A stretch of DNA of 30,980 nt from Fonticula alba. Lineage: Eukaryota > Opisthokonta > Rotosphaerida > Fonticulaceae. The notes below the pieces were generated by a model. It had not been told where the DNA came from. It saw nothing but the letters and a program-made list of their open reading frames with translations, and searched no databases. Below are positions 1 to 11,818 of this stretch, piece by piece; position 1 is the stretch's first letter, and each line of letters starts with the position of its first letter. The DNA lies in the NCBI RefSeq assembly GCF_000388065.1, contig NW_009242981.1, positions 154,785 through 185,764 of the forward strand, written 5' to 3'. Position numbers and translations under genes: made by a program.

Positions 1-948
1 CCCTCCCTGCGGGGCATGCCACGCTCGGGGACCTGGTCCCGCGGTTCCTAAACTAATCCCACGGACCCGCATCCCGTTTGGGCGATCCAGTTAAGGCGGT
101 GCCGCGTCGCCGGCCCGCCCCATCCGGGTCCGGCGGTCGGCCGTGGGGGCCCGCGCACAAAGACACCCCCCCGCCTCGCCTGGCAGCCCGATGCCATATG
201 CCGCCGGGCTGCCGGGCGTGTCCCGCCTGCGGCCACCACCGCGGCCGGCGCCCACCTGCCTCGAGGGCCCTCGACCGGCCGGCGGCCCTGGCCGGCCGAC
301 CCCCGGCGCGGCCCGCCAGCATCCGCCCGTTCGGGGCGCGTCCCGGCCGGCGGTCGCCTCGCCTGGCGCGCGCGCACACACGCGCCGGGCACAGGCCAAC
401 CCCACCCGGGCATGGGCCGCGCGCCAGCCCGGGCATCGAATCCACCCCGGGCCCGGGGCCCTGCCGCCGAGCCCAGCCCCGGTGGCCATCGCTCGGCACA
501 CGGCCACAGCCCGGCCGACGCGGCGTCCGCATGTCCCCCCCCCGCCGGCCCCTGGGCCCGGATGCCCAGCGGGGCCGATGCACATCCCCGGGCCCCCGGC
601 GCGGCGCGCCATCCCCGCCGGGGCGCGCGCGCGCGCCTCCGGCAAAGCACGAGCTCCAGCCACCCAGGAGGCCCGCCGCCCGGGCTGGGCTGCATCCCGG
701 GCCCCGCGAATGCGCGGGTCCGCCGCTGCGATGATTGCCCCCCCCCCCCGCCGATGCCGGGGGATCCCACGGCACGGGGCAGCTCAAAGGGGGGGGGGGA
801 CCGCCGGGACTCTCCCTCTCAGCGAGGCCCGACCCCGGCCATCGACACGAGGCTCCATGGGGCCCGCCGCGGCCGGCCCGAGCAACATGCGCCCGCCGGA
901 CACCGCGCCGGCAGAAAAAAAAAACCCAGCCCGCAGCGCGCCCGGGCG
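1..948. other. GC-rich stretch, no supported gene
   Basis: Long frames are open here on both strands, but all read as Pro/Arg/Ala/Gly-rich low-complexity protein with no domain, signal peptide or splice structure. They are what a very GC-rich sequence gives by chance. The stretch holds a C12 run at 738-749, a G11 run at 789-799 and an A10 run at 915-924. I see no RNA gene before the tRNA at 959. Confidence 0.6.
915..924 (-). terminator. Possible backup Pol III terminator (T10 on minus strand)
   Basis: Ten consecutive T on the minus strand lie about 35 bases beyond the nearer T5 at 949-953, downstream of the tRNA-Asp gene. A second oligo-T tract behind a tRNA gene is a common fail-safe for RNA polymerase III. 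The function is inferred from position only. Confidence 0.4.
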
Positions 949-953
949 AAAAA
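949..953 (-). terminator. Pol III terminator of tRNA-Asp (T5)
   Basis: Five T on the minus strand begin 6 bases after the discriminator base of the tRNA-Asp gene. This is the expected place and length for an RNA polymerase III terminator. Confidence 0.75.
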
Positions 954-958
954 GAATG

Positions 959-1030
959 CTCCCGATCCGGGAATTGAACCCGGGCCTCCCGCGTGACAGG
1001 CGGGGATTCTCACCACTATACTAATCGGGA
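959..1030 (-). tRNA. tRNA-Asp (GTC)
   Basis: The 72-base minus-strand sequence folds as a full cloverleaf. The 7-bp acceptor stem TCCCGAT/ATCGGGA pairs completely. The anticodon loop is CTGTCAC with GTC at its centre, and the T arm carries GGTTCAATTCC. The discriminator is G and no CCA is encoded, as in eukaryotes. There is no intron. The sequence is identical base for base to the tRNA at 27910-27981. It lies downstream of gene A on the same strand, with its own upstream box and terminator, so it is an independent Pol III gene. Confidence 0.97.
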
Positions 1031-1060
1031 GGCGAGATGGATGCCCCTTCGGTCCGGGGA

Positions 1061-1068
1061 CTGATATG
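1061..1068 (-). promoter_or_regulatory. TATA-like box upstream of tRNA-Asp (CATATCAG)
   Basis: On the minus strand CATATCAG occupies -38 to -31 relative to the mature tRNA 5' end, in otherwise very GC-rich DNA. The second tRNA-Asp has CACAAAAG at exactly the same distance and tRNA-Glu has CATAAAAG at -36 to -29. Upstream TATA elements that help place TFIIIB are known for tRNA genes of fission yeast and plants. That this box works the same way is inference. Confidence 0.5.
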
Positions 1069-1376
1069 CGTGCCGCCCAGGCGCCGGCCCCGGGGCCGCG
1101 ACACGCCCGCGCCCGCTCCGACACACCCGGGGGCCTGCTCCAGCGCACAGGGGCCCGCCCCCCATGCCAGGCATGCCCTCTCTTGGCCGACGCTCCCCGT
1201 TCCCCGCGCCCTCCCATGCGCCCGGCCCCCCACTCGCCCCGCGCCTTACGCCTCGCGCCCCGTGCCCTCCCATGCGCCCTCCCATGCGCCCCGCGTCCCT
1301 GGATGCCCCCCCACCCCCCTGCTCCACCCGCCCAGATGCCAGCAGACCAGGACCACCCAAGCCCGCGGGGAGGTGG

Positions 1377-1430
1377 AAAAAAAGGCACACAGAAAAGTTG
1401 CTATTCAAGATGTTTCTTTTCTTGCTTATC
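1377..1430 (-). other. AT-rich 3' flank of gene A, probable 3' UTR / polyadenylation zone
   Basis: An AT-rich islet of about 54 bases begins some 38 bases after the gene A stop codon. It contains an oligo-A/T tract and CTTGAATAG on the minus strand, set in sequence of roughly 75-80% GC. There is no exact AATAAA. Its place directly after the stop suggests the cleavage and polyadenylation region. The rest of 1069-1467 is GC-rich with nothing else recognised. Confidence 0.4.
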
Positions 1431-1467
1431 CCGGCCGGGCCCGGGGGCCGGCAGAGGGCGGATCCTG

Positions 1468-4400
1468 TCACTGGATGCCGGGCATGCCGCCGGCAAACAC
1501 ATGGAGGCCGGTGCACCGCTCGCGGAAGAGGGCCGCCGAGGGCCGCTCGGCCGGCGCCGCATACAGCGCCGACTCGATCAGGTCCCCGGCAAGGGCCGAC
1601 ACCGCCGGGCCGCGCGACCGCTCGCCAGCCACCACGGCCTCCATGATCTGCGAGATGTCCTTCCCGGGCCAGGGGGCCGTCCGGGTGAGGCACTCCTGCA
1701 GCATGACCGCCGCACTGAAGATGTCCGCCGGCAGGAAGAGCTCCCGATCCAGGAGCACCCCCCGCTGGAAGGCGGCGATCACCTCCGGCGAGGCGTACCG
1801 CACGCTCATGGCATTCAGCTCGGGCGTGCTGTGCACCAGGGCCGAGGACCGGCCGGCGCTCAGGCTCACCGAGGTGCCCAGGTCGCCGATGGCCGCGCTC
1901 CAGCCGCCGGCTGGCCGCCGGTTGACGAAGACATTGCCCGGCTTCAGGTCCCGGTGGGCCACCCCGTGCGCGTGCATGGCCTCCAGCCCGGTGGCCCACT
2001 GGCGGCACAGGTCCGCCAGGTCCACCTCCGACAGGTGGATCTCCAGGTACAGCAACACCTGCAGGTCGCAATCGAAGCGCTCCATCACAATGGCCGGGGG
2101 GGATTCCGAATAGCCATACATCCGGACCAGGTGCCCATGCTCCCGGAGCAGCCACATCAGGGCCACCTCATTCTGGAAGAGGGCATGGTGCACCGGCTGC
2201 ATGGCCTCCGGCCGCATCCGCTTCACGGCCACCACGTCCGGGCAGCCCAGCCGGGCCACGACCCCCGGGCCGATGACCCGCGCGGCGTACACCGACGCCT
2301 GGCCCCCGGCCCCGAGCTGCTCGCCCAGCGGCTGGAAGCCGGCCGCCACGTCCACCAGGATGGCCCCGGGCAGGGCCAGCTCCACGATGGTGTTCAGCAT
2401 GGTGGCGTCCTCGTCGTCGTCGTCGGCCGCCTTGCCGGCCGGGGCCCGGGCCCGGGCCCGCCGCCGCCTGGCCAAATACAGCCCCAGCACCAGCAGCAGG
2501 ACCAGCACCAGCACCAGCAGGCCCACGGCCAGGCCGATGGCCAGGCCGACCCGCGAGCCGGCCGACTCCCGGGCCCGGTCGCAGTGGCCCGGCTCCGGGC
2601 CGGAGCACGGCCCCTCGCAGCTGGCGTGGCACCGGCCGCATGTGCCCGGGTCCTGGGCCTCGGTGAAGTGCCCCTCCGGGCACACCGGCACACAGGCGGC
2701 CCGGCTGTCCGGCGGCCGCGCCGGCAGCAGCAGCAGCCCGGCCATGCACCGGTCGCAGGACCCCGCCTCCGGGCAATGGACCAGCTCCCCGGGCCGGAGG
2801 GTGCACCCGTGCTGGCCGTCGGCCGGCCCGGCGCACTGCTCGCACCCGGCCGGGCACCGAACACACATGTCCCCCACCGGGGCCATGGCCGCCGGGCAGG
2901 CCGACCGGCACTGGGCCTCCTCCGGCACCAGCAGCAGCCCCGGCCGGCAGCCGGTGCACCGGTCGGCCGCGCCGGCGCACCCGGCGCAGGGGTCCGCACA
3001 GGGGCCACACTCGGTCGCCCCGGCCGGCAGGAAGGCCCCGGCCGGGCACTCGACATGGCACTCGCCGGCCGCCAGGACATACCCCGGGTCGCAGGCCGTG
3101 CAGTGCATGGCGCACGCCGGCCCGATGGCCTCGCACGCGCGGCAATGCCCCGGGCAGGCGACACACCGGCCGCCATCCGGACAGCCGGCCCACCCGTCGG
3201 CCGGGCAGGCCCCCACGCACAGCCCCCCCGGGCCGACCATGTCCCGGCCGTGGCAGCTCCGGCAGGAGGCCCGGTCATCGCACAGGGCGCACGACGCGTG
3301 GCAGGCAGCGCACGTGCCGGCCTCGGCGAAGTACCCGGCCGGGCAGCCGGCCAGACACTCGCCCTGCCACAGGACCCGGCCCTCCGGGCAGCCGGTGCAC
3401 TGCCGCGCCCCGGGCCCGGAGCAGGCCCCACACGTCCCATCGCACGGGACACATGCCGACCCCGGGTCCGTGGCATAGGTCCCGGCCGGGCAGGCCGCAT
3501 GGCACCGGCCGGCCAGCAGGAACGGCGCCCCCGGGCCGCACGTCAGACACTGGTCCGGGCCCGGGCCGTAGCATGTGCCGCACGCCGCGTGGCACGTGAA
3601 GCACATGCCGCCCAGCGGGGTGCTGCCAGCCGGGCAGGCAGCCACGCAGGCCGGCCCGGCCAGCAGCCACCCGCGCTCGCACTGCTCGCACGTGCCGCCG
3701 CCGGCCGGGCAGCTGGCGCACTGGCCCGGGCAGGCGACACACCCGCCGGGCTCGGTGCCATACCCGGCCGGGCAGGCCGGCGTGCACCGGCCCGGGCGCT
3801 GGTCCCGCGGCAGGGCCAGCATGCCCGCCGGGCAGGCCAGGCACTCGGTCGACCGGACCCCGGCGCACTGCCGGCAGGACACATGGCATGGCAGGCACCG
3901 GCCGGCCACGGCCACATGGCCCTCGGCGCAATCCTGCAGGCATTGGTCATCCTGCAGCACGGCATCACGGCACCGCCAGCAATGCCGGTCATCGGGCCCA
4001 TTGCACGTGGCGCAGGCCGCATGGCAGGGCAGGCACTGGCTCGTGCCCGGGTCCCGGTACCGGCCATCGCCACAGTGGGACATGCAGGCCCCCTGCCCGG
4101 TGCCCGGGGTCCCCTCCACCAGGTCCAGCCCGGCCGCGCAACTGCCACACTCGGCCTCCCCGCCGCCGGTGCAGGTGGCGCAGCTGACCGCACACGGCTG
4201 GCAGGTCTCCCCATTGGACCAGGTCCCGGCCGGGCACGAGGCCACACAGGCCCCGGGCCCGGTCAGCACCAGCCCCGGCTGGCAGGCCAGGCACCGGTCC
4301 GCCGTGCAGCTCGCGCACCCGGCCGGGCAGGGCACACAGGCGCCCGTGGCCCCGGGCCCCGGGGCCGGCACCTCCCACCGGTGCCCGCCGGCACACGCCT

Positions 4401-7400
4401 GGCAGGCGGTCGCGGCGCCGGCGCACATGCTGCAGCTGCCATGGCACGCGGCACACCGCCCGGGCCCGGCATACTCGCCCGGCGAGCAGGCCGCCCCGCA
4501 CAGGGACGGCACCTGCGCATCGGGGCTCAGGAAAACCAGCCCCGGCCGGCAGGCCGTGCAGGCGGCCCCGTCCGTGCACCCGGCGCACGACCCGTCGCAC
4601 GGCCGGCATGCGGCCGCCGTCACATCCGGCCACCAGTTGCCCGGGCAGCCCGGCACACAGCTGCCCGCATGGTAGAGCAGCCCGGCCGGGCAGGCCGTGC
4701 ACCGGCTCGAGCCGGACCCATCGCACTCCAGGCAGGTGGGGTGGCATGGCTGGCACATGGGCCCGAAGGTGCCGGCCGGGCAGTCGACCACCACCGAGAA
4801 GGCCACCAGCCCGACATGCGGCGCAAGGGCCACCAGCTCCAGCGAGTGCCCGGAGATGGGCGACGCGGCCGATGCCTGCGAGCCGGCCCGCGTCGAGGCC
4901 CCCGGCCCGGACACCCGCCACAGGGCCGCCGGCGACCAGAGAGCCTCGACGTGATTGCGTTGGATCTCCGCCGGCAGCATGGCGAAGGTGGCCGGCTGCA
5001 GGCTACACGGGCCCCGGTCCCCCAGGGGACAGTACAACACCGACAGCCCCAGGAAGGTCCGGCTCATCAGCAGCAGCGCACTCGGATAGTGCGGTCCGCC
5101 CAGGGGCAGGGCCAGGGCTTGGAATTGGCTGTTCGCCTGCCAGCCCGACCCGAGGGCCACCGGCTCCGGGAAGGTCCCCAGCACTTGGACATGGGTGTCC
5201 AGCTCGGTGGCGCGGCCGGCCACCAGCATGTCCCCGGACGCCTGGCGAACAAGCCACTCGGGCCCGGCGGTGTTGACGAAGACCAATTCACCGGGATCCG
5301 CGGCCTGCTCCCGGTGCCGGGGCAGGACCACCGGCACAAAGGCATTGTCCTGGCCCGGCAGCCCCGGCACCAGGGACCCCTCGACCGCCATCCGGCGCGA
5401 GTCGGCCCCCAGCAGCGCCCACGGCCCGGCGGTGGCCTGCTGCCACATGGTCGTCCAGACAAACCAGTCCCCCAGCCCCGGCGCCGCGCGGAGCCCGAGC
5501 GACGTGTGCACCGGCAGGACGGCCACCCCGGTGGCCTCCACCGGCTGGATGATCAACTCCATGGACCTGGGGTCCGCGCGGATGACATACACCTGGGCGT
5601 GGTTCGACCGCACGACAAGGGCATTGGCATGCACGCGTGCCATGCTGGAGCAATAGAAACCCGCGGACTTCGAGTATTGGATGGAATCCACCACACACGC
5701 GGCAGCCACATTGCAAGTCATCCTCAGCATATGGAGCTCGCCCGCGGGGTCGCACGCCATCACCCTATGCGTGGCCTTGCCATTGAACGCCAGCGGCCCG
5801 AGCTCGGCGGCCGACCTCAGCCATGTGCCGATCGGCAAGTTCAGCTGGCTGACCTGTCGCACGCGCGGGACATCCGACTGGATGTCCTGCGGCGATTCTT
5901 GGATGAAGGCGTCGCCGTAGCGCGAAAAAAGCAGGACCCCGGTCGGCGGGCCAGACGGCCGGGTCGAGATGAGGACCGCGTCCGCGTCGAGGTCCAACGA
6001 TAGCCAGCTTTCATTCATGCTGGCCATGTCCATCGGGTCGGGCAAGTCCTCCGGCTGCGTCGGCTGCGGGACGGTCAGCTCGACCGTGGCCCGGGGCTGG
6101 CCGACAGGCTGGCAGGTACCGCTCACCGGGGCGAAGCCCATCGAGCAGGCTGTCACGCAGGTGGTCCTCTGGCTGTCGACATCCACCTGGTTGAGGAAGC
6201 CGCCGGCGCACACCAGGCAGTCCTCTTGGTCACAGGTGAGGCAATTGGGGTCGGTGCAGGCCTGGCAGGAATGGCTCTCATGCGAGAAGGGCGCCTCGTC
6301 TGTCGGGTCTTCGAGTGGGAGATTGGCGGCCGGGCGGGCGCGCACGCGCGCGGCCGGCGTGTGTCGATGAGAATGCGAAAGAACGTGAACATGGACAGGT
6401 CGCAGGGGGGAGGGGGGGGGGGACAAGGCGACAAGGAGCAGGGAGAGGGGGCAGGGCGCATGGACAGAGGTATTATGCACAAGGCGCATGGGGACCGGGC
6501 ACATGCACGGGCCGCAGGGACATGGGCGCAGGCATAACAGCGACACCGAGGGCCAGGGGAGGGAAAAAATACCGGGCACACAGGCCCCAAGCCAAATGTC
6601 CGGCGCCGTGATGGCGTTCAGGGGCGTCAGCAGAAGAAAGCAGGCGGCGAAAGCCCCACAGCCCCCCTCCCGGGCAAGAAGCGCACGCACCTGGCCCTCG
6701 CTCCAGATAGTGCCTCGAGACACAGCCGGCGCACAGGTGAGCGTCCGACACGAAGGGCGACATCGCCTGGCCCGGAGCACATGCCCAGCCGCGGGCCAAT
6801 TCATGGAAGCGGTCCTCCCTCTCGCAACGGATGGTCCAATCATCCTCACAGCCGAGGGCCTTGTCATCGAAGAGCACCGTCGACCCGGACACCAGGTACC
6901 ACGGGTACGTCGGCCGGTCCGAAGTGTGAAGCCGAGCCAACTGCAGGCCGGCCGGCTGGTTGAAGCCCCTCGGCAGGATGACCGCCCGCTTGGCCAGCGT
7001 GTCACTCTCCATGGAGTACATCCACACCCGGTGGAGCGGATCGGTGGCATTCGGCACAATCAAATAGAAGAACTTGGCCAGGTTGGGCGATACGGCATCG
7101 ACCGGGGGGGCCAGGAGCCGCACCCCTTCCAGCGGCAGGACGCTCGGCAAACTCACCGACACATAATCACGTATGCTGGTCGGAGTGAAGCAAGTGAGTA
7201 CAGCCAAAATGCCATCCTTTTGTACGATGATGACATCGGCCCCATCCGGACAGCTTTCCTGGGTGGAGGTCAACCGCGTGGCGGCAAGGGCCAGGATGGT
7301 TCTGCTGGAGGGCCATGAGCGTACGTGCACCTGCATCGAGCTTTCCAGCGCGATGTGCACGACATCCTTGCCGACAGACATGTAGAAGGACTGGTGCATG

Positions 7401-8002
7401 CCGGGCACGGCCAGGCCCGGGCCCAGAAACGCATTGGGTGCAGAGACTGGCAAAGCCAAGGGCCCGGCCCCCGACAACCTGGCCAAGTACACCGAGCGCG
7501 TGGCGTCCGGGTCCCCGATGAGGCCCAGCAGGATGACCTCCCGGTCGGCAGTACCGGCCACAGCGGCCAGCAGCTCGGTGCTCGGGGCCGGAAGGTCGAA
7601 TACCGTGGTGCCATCGAAGTATGCCACCTCCTTGTGAGTATACTCCACGACCGTGGGTTCGGGGTTGTTGACGCTCAGGACAAAGAACAAGCCCCCGGAG
7701 CTGGACAAGCCCGACCGCGGCCGCGTGATCGATTGGAACTCCCCGGCGAAGAAGGGCCCCCAGCGGACCTCCTGCAGGTCCTCCAGCGAGTCCCGCTGGG
7801 TCTTCCTCCTAATGACATCGTCGGAAATCCGGATGAACGCCGTGGAGAAGCCGTCATAGTGCGTGCGCAGGAGGGCCGGCTGCGAGTCGTGCAGCAGCTG
7901 CCACGGCGCCGCGTACAGGAAGACCTCCTGCTGGTGTGAGGGCCTCACCGAGAGCCCGGCCGCCAGCAGCAGGGTGACCAGCAGCAGGACCATGCGTGAC
8001 AT
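1468..8002 (-). CDS. Gene A: receptor-like Ser/Thr protein kinase with long cysteine-rich ectodomain (2,047 aa)
   Basis: Two exons, 8002-6691 and 6299-1468, join in phase 1. The Met at 8002 is chosen because a signal peptide follows at once (MSRMVLLLVTLLLAAG); Met 7993 is an alternative. Layout: beta-rich globular region about 25-420, Cys cluster C424-C500, second globular region to about 940, furin/growth-factor-receptor-like Cys array about 944-1680 with CxxC motifs and spaced CPAG, transmembrane helix 1689-1714, then RRRRARAR and an acidic DDDDED stretch. The kinase domain is about 1762-2040: Gly loop LGAGGQASVY, Lys1797 in VAVK, Glu1815, HRDLKPGN with Asp1888, DLG at 1910-1912, SPE at 1941-1943. 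All catalytic residues are present, so it should be active. DLKPxN points to Ser/Thr specificity; the TKL group is likely. It would sit in the plasma membrane and signal from an unknown ligand. Gene B is its paralogue. Confidence 0.88.
6300..6690 (-). other. Gene A intron (phase 1, 391 nt)
   Basis: The donor GCCAG|GTGCGT at 6691/6690 and the acceptor CCCGACAG|ACGAG at 6300/6299 join exon 1 (437 codons plus one base) to exon 2 in frame. The joint forms Asp438. Without splicing, the exon 1 frame runs into a stop after an unrelated tail. The same donor hexamer and phase occur in gene B. On the minus strand the intron carries C11 and C6 runs (6405-6422) before the acceptor, which could serve as a pyrimidine tract. 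The branch site is not obvious. Confidence 0.8.
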
Positions 8003-8568
8003 GAGCGCCGGCCGACGCCGGGCCGGCGTGTTCCGGCCGGGTCGGCTCTCGCGCCGGGCCACTGCCAGCATGTCGGCCCTTGGGCTGAAGGTGGGCGCCG
8101 GGCGCGGGTGTCCAGGCGGCGAGCGACGGGCAGGCCAGCAACCAGACAAGGGGCCCGGCAGCCGGTGAGCGGTTCAAGGTGCGGCAGAGCACCAAACAGG
8201 GGGCGGGGGGCGCAAAGGGGGGCCGTGTGAGGGGGCAAACACGGGCGAGGGCAAGAGGCGAGGGCAGGGACATTGCACGGCACCGGGGCCCGCCTGGGCC
8301 CGGGGGTACCTGCATTTGACAGACACCCCCGGTCCAGGAGCGGGAGGGCGCGGCGGGGCAAGCACACTCGACGGGGAAAGGGCAAGAGAAGGGCCGGCCC
8401 CCCCCCCCCCCCCTCCCCCCAGACAGCCACCCGCTCGGCCGGCCGGGAATGCGTGTGGTCGGCCGAACGGCCGCGGCGCCCCGCCCGGCGAAGGGCGCTG
8501 CTCTTCCCACGGAAGCCTCGCGCCGCCGATTGGGGCAGGACGCCCCCGGGCGTTTGGACGGCGCGCCC
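8003..8568. other. Upstream region of gene A, no gene
   Basis: This GC-rich stretch directly precedes the gene A start codon and should hold its 5' UTR and promoter. I find no clear TATA box near the start. A C16 run at 8398-8413 followed by C6 reads as G runs on the gene A strand. The open frames seen here are low-complexity. Confidence 0.4.
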
Positions 8569-8685
8569 CTTCTGTTTTTTATCGCCGCTGCTGCTCCTAC
8601 TGTTGTGGCTCTTCCCGGGCGACATATTACACCTGGCGCGGATGCTTTTCACATGTGCGGGCATTTTTCCCGCCTGTTTCAGCGC
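8569..8685. other. AT-richer islet of unknown role
   Basis: This is the most AT-rich segment for several kilobases. On the minus strand it contains GATAAAAAAC (8574-8583), a TATA-like sequence some 570 bases upstream of the gene A start codon, so it could be the core promoter with a long 5' UTR. On the plus strand its end, a pyrimidine-rich tract ending TTTCAG near 8682, resembles a splice acceptor. Neither reading is supported by a partner signal. Confidence 0.3.
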
Positions 8686-9888
8686 TTCCTGCCCGGCGGG
8701 AGGGGCCGACGCTTCCGGCGCGCCGCCCCCGCCCCTGAGCTTGGAATGGGCACCAAGCCGGTCTGAATCATCCGGCGGAATGCGTGCGTCAACGGAGAAA
8801 CGACCCCTCCCGTGGCACCTCATCAAAAGACCCGCGCACATGCTTCCCGGACGGGAAGGCTCGGGGCCGATCTTCCGCCACTCGCTCCCCTGCGCCCTCC
8901 CTCCCCTGAGCACGCGCGTCTCGCGCTGTGTGTGCCGCGCCCGGCCAGATGCCGCGGGAGCCCGCCCGGCCTTCGCGGCCGCGACCCCCCCCCCCGCCAT
9001 GGGGCCCGGACTCGTTGGGAGGCCATCACCAGAACAGGCTCTGTACTTGGAGAACGGCGCTGGCACGTTGGCACCCGGGGCGAGCGCGCTGCGCATCTAT
9101 GCCCGTGCACGCCGCCACTGCCAACCCCGGGGGCTGAGACCGAGCACAAGAGCCGGGGCCTCCGCAGCCAGGCCGGACGCCGGTCCGGCACTCCGCCTCC
9201 CCTCGCCCCGGCTCCCCGCGGCTGCCCATAGCCTGCCATGTGCATGCCGCCGTCCCGTGCCTGCCTCCTGGGCCGGGCTGTCGATCGCACCCCGGCCGGC
9301 GGCCCCCAGGCCGAGCGGCGTGCGACCAGGCACCCCGGCCACCGCCGTTGGTGAGCCCATCCGCCGGCGCAGGCTCGGTGCCGCCAGCAAAGCCCTCGCG
9401 CGCGGCCGACTGGGTGGTGGATCTCGCGCACGCGCGCGCACACGCGCAACTGTCCACGGGCCTACCCTTGGAGATCGAGGGGGCACGCACGACCCGCCTG
9501 CCGCGTGGGACACGCGTGCCAGGGCCGCCGGGGGGTGCCACCCACCAACCGAATCGACGTGCTGCCCCCTCCCCCTCCCACGCCAACCAGCGCTCCGGAC
9601 GCGCACCATGCCCGGGCCGCCTGTCGGCCGCGCAACGGACACCTCCCCGGGCCCCGGCCGCAAGGGCTGAGGCAAGCGACGTGGCACCCGCCCCGCCTGC
9701 GCCGGCCGGCGACACCAACGCCAGCACCCTGCCCCCCTCCGCCTCGTCCGGCCGGTGGATGGATGCTGGATGCCCGGCCAGGCCCGGCATGGGGACGCCT
9801 GTGCGCCGCAATGGCGCCCCCATCTCGCGCACCGCCGCCCGTCGCCACGGCCCCGCGGCACCGGCGCCCCGCCTGGCAGCGCCTCCCG

Positions 9889-9898
9889 CACACACACC

Positions 9899-9964
<66 letters not shown>
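9889..9964. repeat. (CA)n microsatellite
   Basis: CA dinucleotides fill this stretch with one short interruption (CCCG at 9897-9900). The run 9901-9964 is 32 uninterrupted CA units. It is probably length-variable between strains. Confidence 0.97.
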
Positions 9965-9967
<3 letters not shown>

Positions 9968-10100
9968 CACGAGCATCTTGCCCAGTGATGTCGGGTGTCG
10001 CCAGCGCCGGGCCGCCGGCACTCAGCACGGCTGCCGGGGCCGCAACTACGCCCGGCAGGCCGAGCTCTCGGTCGGGCGGCTCCCGCAGCCCCGGACGCCC

Positions 10101-10112
10101 GGGGGGGGGGGG
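10101..10112. repeat. G12 homopolymer
   Basis: Twelve consecutive G in the intergenic spacer, one of many long G or C runs in this window. Confidence 0.95.
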
Positions 10113-10794
10113 CCATCCACCGGCAACTCCGCTCGCCCTGCAGCCTGGCCCGCGCCGCCCGGCGACCGCGGCGAACCGCACGCCGGGGGACACGAGCCGC
10201 TGGGCCCCACGTCAACCTCCCTGCCCTGGCGGCGGCCCCGCTCGCAGCGCCCAGGCCCAAGATCCCCCTTTGAGCGGGCTCGCCCCTGGAGCCGGTGCGC
10301 GCGCATGCCCGCCCCGCCACTGTCTCTCGCAATGCACTCGCCCCCTTTGGTTCGACCAAGCCCCCCCCCCCCTCGCCCTCGGACGCAGGAGTACTGTGCT
10401 CCGAAGCACCGGCGGTGGGGGCCGCCATGCGCCAGGACCCGGGCGCCCATGATGCGCCCGGCCCGGCTCCAAGTAGGGGGAGGAGGGAGTGCGGGCGTGC
10501 CAGGAGATTCCCCTCCCTTGGGACCGTGGCGGGCCGTGGCCCCCGCTTCGCCAGCCGCCTGGCACCGGGGCCAGCGCGGCCGGCCTGCTGCCGCCCCACG
10601 CCACCAGCCCATGTCGGCCACAGTGCATGCCCGATTGGCGGCTCGAGCGGCGCGCCCCGCGACGCATACGCCCCACCGGCGACCAGCGAGCTGCGCGCGC
10701 CGAGCCAGCACCGCGCGCCACGCCGCCCCCCTGCCGGCGGCCGACCTGCCGGCCGACGGCCGTCGAACCGGCACCCGCCCTGGGCGCGCGCACG

Positions 10795-10828
10795 TGCGTG
10801 CGTGCGTGTGTGTGTGTGTGTGTGTGTC
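10795..10828. repeat. (GT)n microsatellite
   Basis: GTGC repeats pass into an uninterrupted GT run at 10805-10827. It is in the opposite sense to the CA run at 9901, about 840 bases away, so the two could pair as an inverted repeat. Confidence 0.92.
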
Positions 10829-11686
10829 AGCTGCTGGCGCAAGGTCCCCGCTCGACGCCCGGGCGGGGCCCACGCCCGAGGAAGCCGGCCCCCGGCCATC
10901 CTGGGCACCTTGAGAGGGGCATTTCCGCGCCCGGGGGTGCCCACTGGCGCACCCCCCCCCCTCCGGACAGGCGGCCTCCCGCTGGGCAGCGGCTCGGGCC
11001 ATGGCAGGCGCCTATCCCGTGCGCCTGGCGCTGCCCATGCCAGCCCGCAGCCCTTCTCGCGATCCCGGCATCCCGGGCGCGTGCACTCGAATAAACACCA
11101 AACCAGCCCATGTCACCGCGCCCGGCCGCCCCAGGCGCCGACATTCCGGCCACGGGCGGTGCGCCTGGCCCTCGGCCGTGCTCCCGCGAATGAGTCCCCC
11201 GCCGGGTGTGCCCGGGCGTCGCCATTGACTGGGCGGCTCGGGGCCCTTCCCACCGGGACCGGGCCACTGCCAAGCCCCCGCTCGCGGCCGCCCACCCATG
11301 AGAGCACGCCCGCCGGGCATGGCCGCGCCTCGGCCGCAGGGCGGGCTCCCATCCGGACCGCCGGGGTTGTCCCCCTGTGCCGCGCGCCGGGGCACTTGCT
11401 GTCGAAGGACCTCGGCCGCCGGGCCAAACGACGGCCCAGCCATGCGCCCATTGCCGGCCTCCCCTGCCCCGGCGCCGGTCCCGGGCCATGCCCCGCCCCG
11501 TGGCTTCCGGCCCTGGGACACCGGTCCTAGGGAGGCGAGGCGGCCGCGCCACGCCGCGCCGCGCCGCGCGCAAGCCACGGCTCCCGGCACGCGGGCGCCG
11601 CTCGGCCCGTGCCGCTCGCATCCGGCGCCAACGACCGCCCCGCCCCGGCCACCCCGCGATGGGCGGCTCGGCGGCCGAAGTCCGGT

Positions 11687-11708
11687 GCACACACACACAC
11701 ACGCACAC
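11687..11708. repeat. Short (CA)n repeat
   Basis: About ten CA units with a CG interruption, in the spacer between genes A and B. Confidence 0.9.
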
Positions 11709-11818
11709 GTCTCGCGATGGGCCCCGCCAGACCGCCCCCCTGGGCCATGCGGAGCCCCTTCGTGCGTTGGCACACCCGCGTATCACATGCCGGTGGTCAT
11801 GGGAAGGGCCCGAGCGCC

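Larger units (their letters stand above)
8686..11818. other. Gene-poor GC-rich spacer, left part
   Basis: I find no protein gene or RNA gene here that I can support. Open frames of several hundred codons exist in several frames at once but are Pro/Arg/Ala/Gly-rich, lack domains and signal peptides, and are interrupted only by microsatellites. A single AATAAA occurs on the plus strand at 11090-11095. The repeats are listed separately. Confidence 0.5.

Noticed and set aside
1066-6003. A 1,645-codon open frame on the plus strand across gene A
   Set aside because: It is antisense to the Cys-rich and globular parts of gene A. Where codons end in G or C, antisense stops are rare, so long mirror frames appear. 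It has no domain and no signal peptide, while the minus frame has a full receptor kinase. The 767-codon minus frame opposite gene B (22433-24736) is rejected for the same reason.
8003-8149. Upstream in-frame Met codons for gene A
   Set aside because: They add a basic stretch before the hydrophobic signal core. The Met at 8002 gives a normal signal peptide.
10340-10360. Possible tRNA T arm (GGTTCGACC)
   Set aside because: The flanks do not form the T stem and no acceptor or anticodon arm is found. It is only a short palindrome. A GGTTCGAC on minus near 10760 fails the same test.
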